Origin: Anaeramoeba flamelloides
Taxonomy: Eukaryota > Metamonada > Anaeramoebidae
Length of the DNA stretch: 64,000 nucleotides
Direction: 5' to 3'
Assembly: GCA_027625915.1 (NCBI GenBank)
Contig: JANTQA010000008.1
Span: 12,587,001-12,651,000, forward strand
Positions 23,823-34,775 of this stretch are shown in pieces. A program made the translations under genes and the position numbers. Within the stretch, counting starts at the first letter, position 1; each line of letters opens with the position of its first letter. The notes beneath the pieces are model-generated. The model ran no database searches. It was not told the origin of the DNA and worked only from the letters and a program-made list of their open reading frames with translations.

Positions 23823-26282
23823 TATTTGTGAATAAAATAAAAGAACCCAAAGTAAATCAGGATTGAATCTTAATTTTTTAATTTTTTGATCATTTTTTTT
23901 TTATTAAATTTTTGGGTTGAATTAAATATTGTTTTGAATCGAGAAATATGTTTTGGAAGTGTTTGAAATGAAACATTAAACAAAAAATAATAATAACCCT
24001 GTGAAGGGATGTTTATTTTAATAAATCTTTTCTTATGTATACCAAACTAGAAAGAGAAATTTTCCAAATAAACTTTTTGAAATCAAGAATGAAAAAAAAA
24101 TATTTTTATCAAAAGAATATTTTTGTAGATATTTCATCTTTAGCTATTTAATTCGAAATGGATCAATAAGGTATTACCTTGAATTCCATACACAATTATT
24201 ATTTATTATTATTTTACAAAATCTTTTTATCAAATTTTCTTCCAAAATTCTTTTTTCAAATATTTTTCAAAAAATTTAATCAAAAATAAAGAATATTTTT
24301 TCAAAAAATAATGGATTAAAGTAAAAAATTGATATTTAAAAAAACACTTTTAAAATTTCAACTCAAAAATAAAAGAAAATAATGTTGAAAAAATTAAAAG
24401 TAAAATTTTGAATGACGATAATTAAAAACTTTTAGGATTGGAATTCTTTATTTCTGGAGATCAAATAAATATGTTCGTTCAAACTTTATTTATTATGAAA
24501 TATTTATTAAAAATATCAAATTTTCTTAAATCAAATGAAATTAGATATATCAAATTAAAAAAAGAAATAATAATTTATTTTGGAAATTATTGAAAATTAT
24601 AAAAAAAAATTTTTTTTATCAAAATTTTCTTTTCAAAAAATTATCCATAAATAATTAAAAAAAAAATGAAACAAAGTTTGGGTAAAGTAAGTATCAAATT
24701 TTAAAGCTGATATCATTGAATAAATAATTCTTATTATTTTTTTCAGAATTTTCCTTCCCATTTGATAATCAGTATGATTTCGATTTTTTTTTTTTTTAAT
24801 TTATATACAAATAGATAATAATAGGATATATTACACTCTCGTATTTATTAATATAATAACCTATTTTGTAAAAAGAAATGATTTTAACATTTCAGTTTGA
24901 TATAAATTTTGCATTTCAAAATTAGTAAAATGTACCTACATCCTCAAAGTAAAAAATATTTTTTTTTACAAAAGGAGATACTCGTAAAAGTTATTGAAGA
25001 TCCAAGATTTGCGTAACTTTTAACTACCATCATTGATTTCAAAACTAAGAAAATCAAAAGTACTCAAAAAAGTATTGAACGCTCTTTGGCTTTTTTTCTG
25101 AACTAATAACAATATATTGATTAACATTACAAAATCTTCTTTATTTTATTATTCAAATCTAATTTGAATAGTTTTCGTAATCTAATTGCAAAAAAAAAAA
25201 AAGTTTTCTATAGTTTCTACGATTTCTCTACTCTTCAAAATTTGTAAAATTTTATTTTTTTCATTTCCTGGCAAATCCCTTAAGGTTTACAATCCCTGAA
25301 ACTGGAAAAAAGATTATCTTGTATTGGGTGTGTCAACTTGTTATTTTGGTTCTTAGCTGATGGATCCACAACTAAGTTTGGATCGTATAGGTGGTTGAAA
25401 AAGGCTATTTTTGTGATTTTATTTTTTTTTTTTCCGAAATCCGAATTGATGAGTCTAAGATTAATTAATTGGAAGATATTTAAATAGTAATTGAGTTTTT
25501 TGTTTTCTATGTTGAAATTTTTATTTACGCTTTGTATTATTTGATGCTTGTAAAAAAAAATTTTTTTATTTACTCCTAACTCTGTAAAAGGAAAATGATA
25601 ATTTCAATTGACAACCCAAAAATTAACACTTTCAATTAAATACCTTCCAATCAATTAATCTTAGACTCATCAATTCGGATTTCGGAAAAAAAAAAAATAA
25701 AATCACAAAAATAGCCTTTTTCAACCACCTATACGATCCAAACTTAGTTGTGGATCCATCAGCTAAGAACCAAAATAACAAGTTGACACACCCAATACAA
25801 GATAATCTTTTTTCCAGTTTCAGGGATTGTAAACCTTAAACATACTTTAATTAACAGTAAATAGATTATCAAAAATAATATTCAATTTTAAATAAAAATT
25901 TTGTAACAATGCAAATATTTTTATATAAGCAAGTACAATATTGATTTACTTAATGTAAATATTTCCCACTTGACAACCAATATTTTTTGTTTAAATTTAT
26001 CAGTGTTTGTGATGAATTTTTTATATTTGAACAATTCAAGTCATTTTTTTTTTCTTATTTATGGTTCTAAAAAATTCTAAAAATAAATATTGGTTTTTAT
26101 AAACTGTTTTTTTAAATTGTAAAAATAAAGATTCTGAATTTAAATATGTTTTTAAAAAATAATTTATTGTTTAAAAAGTAAAACTGAGAAATATACAATC
26201 AAAAAAAAAAAAAAAAGAAAATAGGTTTAATATGAATAAATTAAAACAGATGATAAAATTCAATTATTTCTCTCTCCCGCAC
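23636..26282. other. Convergent spacer between phosphodiesterase copy 2 and the palmitoyltransferase
   Basis: Beyond the duplicated 3' flank it holds one long inverted-repeat element (25280-25839). The rest is AT-rich sequence without a coding signal. Both flanking genes end here. Confidence 0.6.
25280..25839. mobile_element. TTAA-bounded long inverted-repeat element, copy 1
   Basis: Arms of about 200 bp (25280-25480 and 25640-25839) are nearly perfect complements. Each begins TTAAGGTTTACAATCCCTG and contains GGTTCTTAGCTGATGGATCC. The centre of about 150 bp is non-coding. TTAA at both ends suggests a TTAA-targeting transposase such as piggyBac, although the ends lack the usual piggyBac CCC start. 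Related copies are at 47064-47624, 63430-63484 and 63925-64000. Confidence 0.88.
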
Positions 26283-29200
26283 TCAACAGCAACTATAATA
26301 ATCATTTTCACAGAAAAGATCACATTTTTTTTCAAAATTGGATTTTTCTCGATCTTTTTTTAATTTTTCTTTATACGTATAAGGCACCCAATCAATTTTC
26401 CTCCAAGTCATAATAATAAAAAATTTCAAATTCTTGAAAACCCCATAATAAAATGGATTGAAATCTGAAGGCAGATCTTTTAAATATGTAATTCTATTTC
26501 TTTTTTCCATTTCCCATGTTGTGCTGTTTTTTGTTGATAAAAAAACATGTATTATAGCTAAAATAAGAATAAATAACGTAGCAAATAAGATAATTGCAAA
26601 TAATATTAATAAAATGAAATTATTTTTAAACCACAATTCAAGTGTTTTTTCTGATGTAAAGCAATTTGAGAGCATATTTATTGTCCAAATTGACAAAATT
26701 GATTTAAAACAAAGATATGTTGTAAAAATAAAATGATTTCGTTCACCGACACAATTCCCAATTAAAGTACAATGATGATCTATTAAAAATATTTTTTTTT
26801 TTTTTTAATTTTTTTATTTGAGAGTAAAGATTAATCAATTTAAAAAAGAATAAAATCAAAATTTTTAGATATTTTGGAGACTTTTTACTTTTTCCAAATT
26901 TATTTTAAAGTTGTTTGGGTTCATTCTGTTCCTTTAGTTCCTTCTCTTTTTGTTTTTTTTAGGTGTTTTTTTTTTTTTTTTTTTGGGGGGGAGAGGTAAA
27001 ATGGATAAAAAAAATCATTATAAGGATTGGTAAACTTGTTCACAATTAGATCTTGAACAAATTGAACTGAAGCTTAAATGAAGAGAAATTGATGCAACTG
27101 TAGAGAACTGAATCAAACAAATGGGATCTTAAATCAACTTAATCCAACCAAATCGTTCTTTCCGTACAATCTGTCGAGTCGATACTTGGACTGGGTGATT
27201 ACTGTCCAGTTGGTATCTCTTATTTGTATTTTGTGAAAACAAGATTTAGCAAACTGACAAAAAAAAAAATACAATAAAAAAGGCAAAGAAAAGTAACAAA
27301 GCCAAATCTTATTCTAAAAACTCAAGAACTTTATAGATAAATATCTATCTATAAAGTTCTAATTCAAAACTTAATAAAGTAACCTATTTCATTTGATCTA
27401 TTGTTGGTCAACTATTTAGATCTCTTTATTAAAACAAATAATGATGGCGATCCAGAAATTTTCGAGATAAAACGAAATAACCTCAACCTATTCCAACACT
27501 TGGAGCGTAAAAAAAATTTTAAATTGGGTTTTTACTTTTTTATATTATTTTTTAAAACCTTTTTCATTTCTTGCTTTTCTTTCTCTTGTTCTTGTATTTG
27601 TTTAGTATTAAAAAATTTTTCTTTTCATTTTTTAAAGAAAAGATATTATATCAGTTATAATATTAACTACATTATAGATAGAATAAAAAACTTTAAATAC
27701 ACTTTTAGAGTTTGGCTACAAGTGTCGTAGAGTGCCTATGTTTTCCAGAATTTAAAAGAATTGAGCAAAATCTTAGATTTTTCTCTATCCTTTTGAATTC
27801 TGGAAAACCTAACGGCGGTTTTTTTTAATTTAAGAAATAAAAAGAAAATTTCTGAAATTTTCTTTTTATTTCAAAAAGTAAAAAAACCTAACGGTGGTTT
27901 TCTTGAGATTTTCTGTTTTATCTGTTAAGTGTTCTAGGTTTTTTTGAGGTTTTCTATTTTATTTGTGATGGGTTCTAGGTTTTTTTTACTTTTTGAAATA
28001 AAAAGAAAATTTTAATAAATTTTCGGTTTATTTCGAAAAGTAAAAAAAACCTAACGAAAATCTATTGATTTTCCAAATAAACAAAAAACTCAAGAAAACC
28101 TAACGTGAAGTGCCACCAATCCCCGTCAAGTACCGTGGAGTGCCGTAGAGTGCCTATGTTTTCCAGAATTTAAAAGAATTGAGTAAAATCTTAGATTTTA
28201 AAATATCCTTTTGAATTCTGGAAAAGCTAAAAGCGATTTTTTTTAATTTGAGAAATAAACCGTAAATTAAATAAAATTTCGTTTTATTTCTCAAATTAAA
28301 AAAAAAACTAAGGGTAAACAGGTGGTAATTTTTTCAATCTGCTCTCCTCAGTTAGTCAGTTCCACTTTGAAGGGACAAACTTTGAACAAAAATAAAAGGC
28401 ACAAAAAAATTTTCAAATTAAGGTACAAAATCCAGATTCTAGTAAAATAATTTGTGTAAAAAAAAAAAATTACGAAAAATGTGACTAAATTTAAGATTTT
28501 TTTGTGGCTTTAAATTTGGTTGAAAGTTTGTGCATTAAAAGTGGAACTAACTGTAATATAAAAAAATGAAATTGAAATTTTTCTTTGATGATATGATAGA
28601 GATTGAAAGTTCGGTTTCATAAAAGGCAATTTTATAATAGAGATCCAATCCGCATGTATTATAAATTTTTATCATATGGTTGGAACGGCGAAATAAAATA
28701 AATTAATATCATTCCGTAAATAGAAGTAAGGCAATTTTCATCAAAATTTATCTAAATGTGATGATGAATAATCAATTGAAATTGAAACAAAAAATGTATT
28801 ATTGTGTTCAAATACTTTTTGTGTTTTTAATTGGGATAAATTAGGTTTTTTACATTATTTTTTCTATGAATTGATCGAAAAACCTTCATGAAGTTGTAGA
28901 TTTATCTCTTTAGTTTGGTTTCTTTAATCATTAAAAGGAAACCTTCCTAACCCAAAAACTAGATTTTTTTATTTTGAACCTTTTTTTGTGTTTTTCAAAA
29001 AGTTCATATTTCGAAGAGAAAATAAAATGATTGTTTAGTAAAAAAAGATAAACAGGAAAAAAAGTTTAATATAATTTTGAATTAGAAGCCTTCATAGAAT
29101 CACAGAAATCACAGAAATCACAGAAATCACAGAAATCACAGAAACCTTAAAAGCAAAAAGTAAAATCAATTAAAACAAGGAACAAATTAACTTTTGGAGA

Positions 29201-31222
29201 ATAATTCATAATATTATTTCCAATCGAACCATCAAATACAATTTTAAATCTACTTTTTTAATCGAAATCGTGAGTATGGTTCTCAAGATCTCAAAAATAG
29301 TTAATTTTTCCAATGAATCTTTAGTGGTGGATCAATCAAAGAAAAGCCCTTGCCCAAAGGTAGTAGTATTAGTATTAGAAAAACTGTTATTGTTTTTAAA
29401 TCCTCCATTTTGTTTTAAATCATTTGATTTTTTTCTTTTATTAATAGATCTTAGTTTTTCATTTTCAGGTTTCTGTGATTTCTGTGATTTCTGTGATTTC
29501 TGTGATTCTATGAAGGTTTTTAATTAAAAATCGAGTTTAACTTTTTTTTCTTCGTCTCTTTTGTTAACCAAATGAATCGATCAAAGATTGTCGAAAATAC
29601 TCAAAAATCGAAAACTCTAAAATATTTTTACTACTCAAAAACACTTTTTGAAGAACTTCTAAGAAACTCAAGTGTCCATGTACTTAGTTTAATGATAAAA
29701 TTGGAATTATATTGTAGAATATTTTTTTCTGAAAAATCTTACATTTGAAAAATTGCATATTTTGAGGAATAATATTCAACCCATTTTGGATGAATTGAAT
29801 TGGTATCTTAGATATATGTAGCATTTCTGATCATTGCTAAATGGGATTAACAAATGAGAGAAAGGGTTTTTGTTGCTACAATTTCTAATTATGTATCATT
29901 ACTAAAGATGTCGAGAAGAAATTTTTGTAATCTCAAAGGCAATATAAAATAACATGGTAATATCTAATCGTACACACACTTATACTTCACCACACAAGGC
30001 TACGTATTCAAGCCAAACCTTATTTAACTTTCCATTCTAGAAGAGAAATTGTTTTAATCTAGCCAACACTGCCAAATTCAAACATACCCCCAGCATAGAC
30101 ATGTACTTACCCTATCAAAGTTAAATATACCCAGAAATATACATTTAATTACCCTAACAAGTACTAACATGCCCTAATAGACTCAAAAGGCACCAAAAAA
30201 TTACCAGAGAGCATAAAGTAGAAAATTCAAAAACAAAATATTTTATCTGCAAGCAAAAATGCTATTTTACCATTACCATTTGTCTCTGAACACTTCAGTT
30301 TCTTTAAAAGTTCTTCAAAAATATGTTTTTAAGTCGTTAAAATATTTTAGAGTTTTCGGTTTTCGTGTATTTACAAGAATCTTTCAAAATACCCTTCCCA
30401 AATGGCTAAAGTGAAAAAAATGATTTTATGAAGAGATAATTATAGTCCTTAGGAACCAGATCGTTATTATATTATGAGGTGTATTATTGGTGGCCATTTG
30501 TATGGGAGTGGCTGATTTGCATACTGCCATCTTCTCATGAAAATGGTTAATAAAAAATTCAAGTACATCTATTTTTTCGAGACAACCAAATGTTCAAAGA
30601 TTCAAAGAATATTATTAATTGTTTCTAGAAGGATATTTTTTATGTTTCTTATTGGGCTTTTTGAGGTCAGACTAAATTTGAATTCTCCAACAAAATCTTT
30701 TTGCGAACAATAGAAATTCAAAAAGGCAAAAGTAAAACAATAAAAGAAAATTTTACCATATCTACGGACACAACGATCACAGATTTTGCAATGCTTTGAT
30801 CTTAAGGGTTGCCATATTTTGCATTTTTCACAGAATCTCAGTTGGTTTGCTGACAAGTTTTTGTTTTCGTTGAGGATTGAGACATGATTTTGTTCGCAAT
30901 CATTTTTACTTGTGTCAGTGGATGACACAATTTCAAATCTGTCTAACTCGTTTGTTTCTTGTTGGTGAATTGGCTGTAAATTGTTTTTGTCATTTGAATT
31001 CGAAAGAACAAATCCTGGGTTTTTCCATGTTAGGATATATAAGGAAAAGGTTATAATAACAAGGGCAAAATAATTGAATAAGAATCTTGAATTTGATTCT
31101 TCAACAGCTTGGTAAAGTTCTCCTTTTGAACTGAAGAGAAGGTACATAATAAAAATACTTGACATAACAAACACAAACGCTCTTGTTAAAATTATTTCAT
31201 TCTTGGTTGGCACCTTGATCAT
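26283..31222 (-). CDS. DHHC-type protein S-acyltransferase (palmitoyltransferase)
   Basis: Exons 31222-30757 and 26779-26283 join in phase to give about 320 residues. The first exon has two TM segments (residues ~9-30 and ~45-65), a polar loop, then the cysteine-rich domain FCEKCKIWQPLRSKHC KICDRCVRRY. The Asp of DHHC is split by the intron (G|AT; donor ATG|GTAAAA, acceptor AATAG|ATCATCATTG). The second exon gives DHHCTLIGNCVGERNHFIF, two more TM helices, the TTWE motif (TTxE box) and the conserved PFYYGVFKN segment. DHHC enzymes transfer palmitate to cysteines of membrane proteins, using the DHHC Cys. The usual Pro-Trp after DHHC is Thr-Leu here. The TTxE and PF..G..KN tail is most like ZDHHC12/13/17. 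The intron of about 4 kb holds hairpin modules, a mariner-type MITE and a minisatellite-bearing MITE. An upstream coding exon is possible (31223-31385). Confidence 0.9.
27717..28312. repeat. Modular hairpin element, copy 8 (largest array)
   Basis: In order: tag GTGTCGTAGAGTGCCTATG; palindrome P (TTTTCCAGAATTTAAAAG...); linker CCTAACGGCGG; palindrome Q (TTTAATTTAAGAAATAAAAAG...); linker CCTAACGGTGG; two tandem units with TTCTAGGTTTTTT; palindrome Q'; then tags AGTGCCACCAATCCCCGTCA and AGTACCGTGGAGTGCC; a second P; and a second Q. It shows that the modules can be concatenated. It lies in the palmitoyltransferase intron. Confidence 0.9.
28353..28553. mobile_element. Mariner-type MITE, copy 2
   Basis: Ends are TAGTCAGTTCCACTTTGAAG and GTGGAACTAACTGTA. 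The inner arms carry GGCACAAAAAAATTTTC and its counterpart. A two-base loss is seen at the left end. It directly follows hairpin copy 8. Confidence 0.75.
29045..29550. mobile_element. MITE with mirrored 9 bp minisatellites
   Basis: The left arm holds about five tandem ACAGAAATC units (29097-29146). The right arm holds the inverse, TTCTGTGAT units (29469-29510), each next to CTTCATAGAAT or ATTCTATGAAGG. The internal sequence (AAATCAATTAAAACAAG, ATTTTAAATCTACTTTTTTAAT) is shared with 38180-38586 and 63515-63790. The family is non-coding. It lies in the palmitoyltransferase intron. Confidence 0.8.
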
Positions 31223-31385
31223 TAGTTTGTAAGAAGAAAATGGAAAAAAACAAAAAAATAAATTCGATTTTGGTTTTAGGATTTTGTAAGGGAATGTTTA
31301 GGAATACATTTTTCGGTGAAAACAGTGAAATAATGTATAAAATCACCATTGAAAGAGTTACATGGTCCAAGTAATATTTATCCAA
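31223..31385 (-). CDS. Possible upstream exon of the palmitoyltransferase
   Basis: The minus strand is open and encodes a hydrophobic segment (MVILYIISLFSPKN). An intron from GTATTCC (SPKN|) to GATCAAG|GTGCC would join it in phase to VPTKNEIILTRA of the next exon. A TTCTAAAAG acceptor sits just upstream of KFSLDKYYLDH. This would add a third N-terminal TM helix. The alternative, a start at 31222 with this as 5' UTR or spacer, is equally possible. Confidence 0.3.
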
Positions 31386-32297
31386 GGAGAATTTCTTTTA
31401 GAAAAAATGTGAAATTTCAACAATTTTCACAATTTTTTAAATTTTTACCTTGTTAGATCATGCTAAATTTTGATTTTAATATTTTAGAATTTCCATTTCA
31501 ACTTTCGGAACTCGAACTAAACTATCTTTCAAAATCATTGGTTAATTAAAAATCAATTTTTAGAGAAAAATATTTTTAATAATTGAAGTTATCTGTTATA
31601 AAAATATTAAAAATTTCGATTTTAATATTCAGTTTTATACTCAAGGGATATATATTTTTTGTTTCAAAATAAAAGAAAAAGAAATAAAATAAAACTGTTA
31701 AAAAAAATTGGGCCATTTATTTTGAAAGAAATATAACATAAAAAATAGAAAATTTAAAAAATTAGTAAAACTTATTTATCGATTCTCCTTCCATTTGAAT
31801 AACTATATCTAATCTCTTTTTCATATTTGAAACCAATTTTTTCATTAATTCATCTATTACTTCTTTCCAATTTTTCATTTTCATTTTCCATTTTAACAAA
31901 ACACTGTTGAAAAAATAAAAAAGAGAAAAAATGATTTATTGGCAAACTTTTCATTGTGAATGGAAAAACTTCAAAACGATACAAAAGTAATTCAAAATTC
32001 AAATGTAAGATCGGCCATTTGTTCTGAAATTTAATTTATTTTATGTCTGTTATATATATTTTTTACAACTCCTTTCTTAAGTTTGAAATGTTATCAAATT
32101 TTGTATGAGACTTTTCAATGAAAGTGTTCCAACAATCATTTTTTAACATTTTATTATTTTTGTTAATTTTTGGTTTTTGGAGGTCTTTCGTTTCTTAAAA
32201 TCACTTTTATCCGAAATTTTTTCTTTTTCTTATTTCTAAACAAAATTAAATTGTTTGGATTTTAATTTAAAAAAAAAAAATAATATTATTTAAAAAA
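31386..32297. other. Spacer between palmitoyltransferase and 5S gene
   Basis: AT-rich sequence with no clear repeat or coding exon. It should contain the palmitoyltransferase promoter. Confidence 0.5.
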
Positions 32298-32418
32298 GTA
32301 TTCAGCACCAAGTGTTCGCGAGAGGTTCCCCATCTCACTAACTAGCTTAGCCCTCAATTCGTTTATCTTCTGGGTTCGGAATGTGTCCAGGATTATTAAA
32401 TTGGGTATGGCCGAATAC
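32298..32418 (-). rRNA. 5S ribosomal RNA
   Basis: The 121 nt minus-strand sequence begins GTATTCGGCCATACCC and ends GGTGCTGAATAC, followed by a T run (Pol III terminator). The ends pair in a 9 bp helix I with one G-U. Conserved parts are present in order: GGCCATAC, CCGAACCCAGAAG, GGGCTAAGC (the internal box A region), GATGGGGAACC (the box C region) and the GGTGCTG closing strand. It is a single copy, not a tandem array, between the palmitoyltransferase and VPS28 genes, all on the minus strand. Transcription would be driven by internal TFIIIA-type control elements. Confidence 0.96.
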
Positions 32419-32784
32419 ATTAAAATTATATAACAGAGTTTAATGATATTTATCTCAAGATAAAAATAATTTAAAAAAATTTTACTTTAATAATTTAGAT
32501 ATTTTTCAGCAAAAAAGCACTTGAGGTTGATTCAATCTGATGTAAAATAAATATGGAAATTGTTATGAGTACCTAATAACAATTACAAACAAATAAACTT
32601 AGGAATTATGTTTGATCTCCAAAAATCAACATATTAAAATAAAAAATATATAAAGAAAAAACAGTCAAACACTGGCAACTTTACATTAAAATTTTTAATG
32701 GTTGTGAATTTTAATTTAAAAAACAACAACATAAGTTTTAAAGTGTTTTTCTTGAGCTTTTTTTGAAACTCAAAGATTTTTTTT

Positions 32785-32862
32785 TCAATAATTTAAAATT
32801 TTTAATAAAATCTTTGATTTTACTCTATTCTATTCACTCCTGAAAAAGTTGGGCAATTTAAG
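32785..32862. repeat. Modular hairpin element, copy 9 (degenerate)
   Basis: One P-type module: AATAAAATCTTTGATTTTAC with a right half reading CTCTATTCTATTCACTCCTG. The left half is eroded and no tags are seen. Confidence 0.55.
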
Positions 32863-32934
32863 GATAGGGGATATTTGTTATCAATTCTATTTTCTATATT
32901 TGAGTTTTTTAGATGAGTGGAGTGTTTGTTCAAA

Positions 32935-33160
32935 CTATTAGTTATTATCTATTCAAAAAAATATCCTAAAGATTAGTTTATTGAAAATTCATGGTTACAG
33001 CCTTCTCTTTATTTCAAAATTTGTATTCCAAAATACACATTTTTTCTTGTCTAGAGGCCTTTTCAAAAATCATGAACTAACAACAATAAATATAAACCCC
33101 TCAAGATTTTTCAAGTTTTGGAGGTATTGATAATATTGTGAATAAACTTAATTAACAAGT
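32935..33160. repeat. Intact copy of the dispersed repeat split at 4449
   Basis: It is homologous to 4340-4448 plus 5453-5600. It shows TTTTTTCTTGTCTAGAGGCC where the other copy has the LINE and its duplication, so it serves as the empty site. Confidence 0.65.
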
Positions 33161-34775
33161 ATGAAAAGATATTGAAGTATGGTTTTGTCTTACTTTGAAT
33201 TTTCTGGTTTTATTTTTTCATACAAGTGTCTTGTTATGTGTTTAACCATATTATTTTCAAGAGTAAAGATAAACTTGATATAAACATGGCTGGGATTGAA
33301 AATAATATGACCGAACATATTTGTACAAGAAAGATTGATTTTCAAACCTTTTCTTTTTAAATTTTGAATTTGGTTTGGGATAAATTGGAAATTTTTTATA
33401 AAATAACCAACATTTTAGTAAGTTCTCTGTCCCCAATATACTCTGAAATCAACAAATATGTTGTTCATCATAATTAAAATATTTAACCAGATCATAATAT
33501 ATGAATTGTTCTTTGCTAACAGCCTACTTTAAAAATAGATTGGGATCCCAACGACTCACCATCACAAATGGGATGATAGGCAATCACATATCTATCGTTT
33601 GAAAGGAAAATCATATTATTCATCCGATATTAGGATTTTAAATGTGAAAATATTTTCTCTACATTTTATCCTTGTTAGAAGAAATGGCTCAAAGGAATTT
33701 TATTATAAGCAACTAAAGTCACCCAAAAAAAAAAAACAGGATCAAGAGAATACAACCATTGTAACAAATAAAAAGTCTTTTTTTTTTTATATTCTTGTTC
33801 CAACACAACATCACATTCACTATCCAATATAATACAGAAGTTCAAATCAATTTTGATGATCAGGCCCTTGATTTTTTGATTAAATTAGAAAAGAAGAAAT
33901 TGAATTTGTTCGTTATTTTTTGTAATTTTCACAATTTTTAGACTTTTTTTGTTGTGAGAAAAGGTTATCAAAAATCGAGTCAATTTCTTCGAAAAAATTC
34001 GATAATTTGTTTGTATTTATAGAATTGTTTTTTAAAGAATAAAGCTTGAAGAAACCAAAATCAAATTTGCTTCTTGTTTATTAACAGTTTCTTTGATCGA
34101 TTAATTCCAAATCGTTCTCAAAAAAAAAAAAACAAAAAAATGAGTTTAAAATGGTTATCTGATTTTACCAATTCGACAATCTTTATTTTAGACAACTGTG
34201 ATTTTTTTCATTGAATATTCTCTTTTATTGTCTATGATCATATAGATATTCGCAGTAGAAAGTTGTAAATGTTGAGAATATTCAAGAATTGAAAAAAGCT
34301 CTTGAAAAAAGGTTTTTATTTAATATTAAATTACAAATCGTATTTACCGAGCATTTTCTTCTCAACAAACGAAAATGCTTTGGCTTTAAGATTTGATGTG
34401 AACACTACCAAAAACAAAAAAAAAAAAATAGTTTTTTGGTTATTACCCAAAAACAAAATGACAAAAAAAAGTATTTTTAGTTTTTTTATTTTATGATTGA
34501 TCAAATTTGTTTTCCACATACAAAAAATCAAAAATCAAAAGAAAAAAGAAATCAAAAAATGATGAAAGTGAAAAGTAGAAGAACAACATTTTTGAAAAAA
34601 AAAAACCCAACAAAACTTCTTCTTTTTTCTTTTTTACATTGTTCAGAAGTCAAAATTTAAACAAAGGTTGGAATAATAAAAAAAAAAAACAAGATTTTTT
34701 CTTGTTCTTCTTTTTTTTTTTTTTTTTTTTTTTGTAGACTCAGCAGTGGTGGTGAGCACAAAGCGTTTTGTCAGG

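Larger units (their letters stand above)
32419..34775. other. Spacer between 5S rRNA and VPS28 genes
   Basis: It holds a decayed hairpin module (32785-32862) and the uninterrupted copy of the repeat split by a LINE at 4449 (32935-33160). The rest is AT-rich with no supported gene. Confidence 0.55.

Noticed and set aside
29270..29527. Plus-strand frame with repeated CDF residues
   Set aside because: It lies wholly inside a MITE and is produced by the 9 bp minisatellite.
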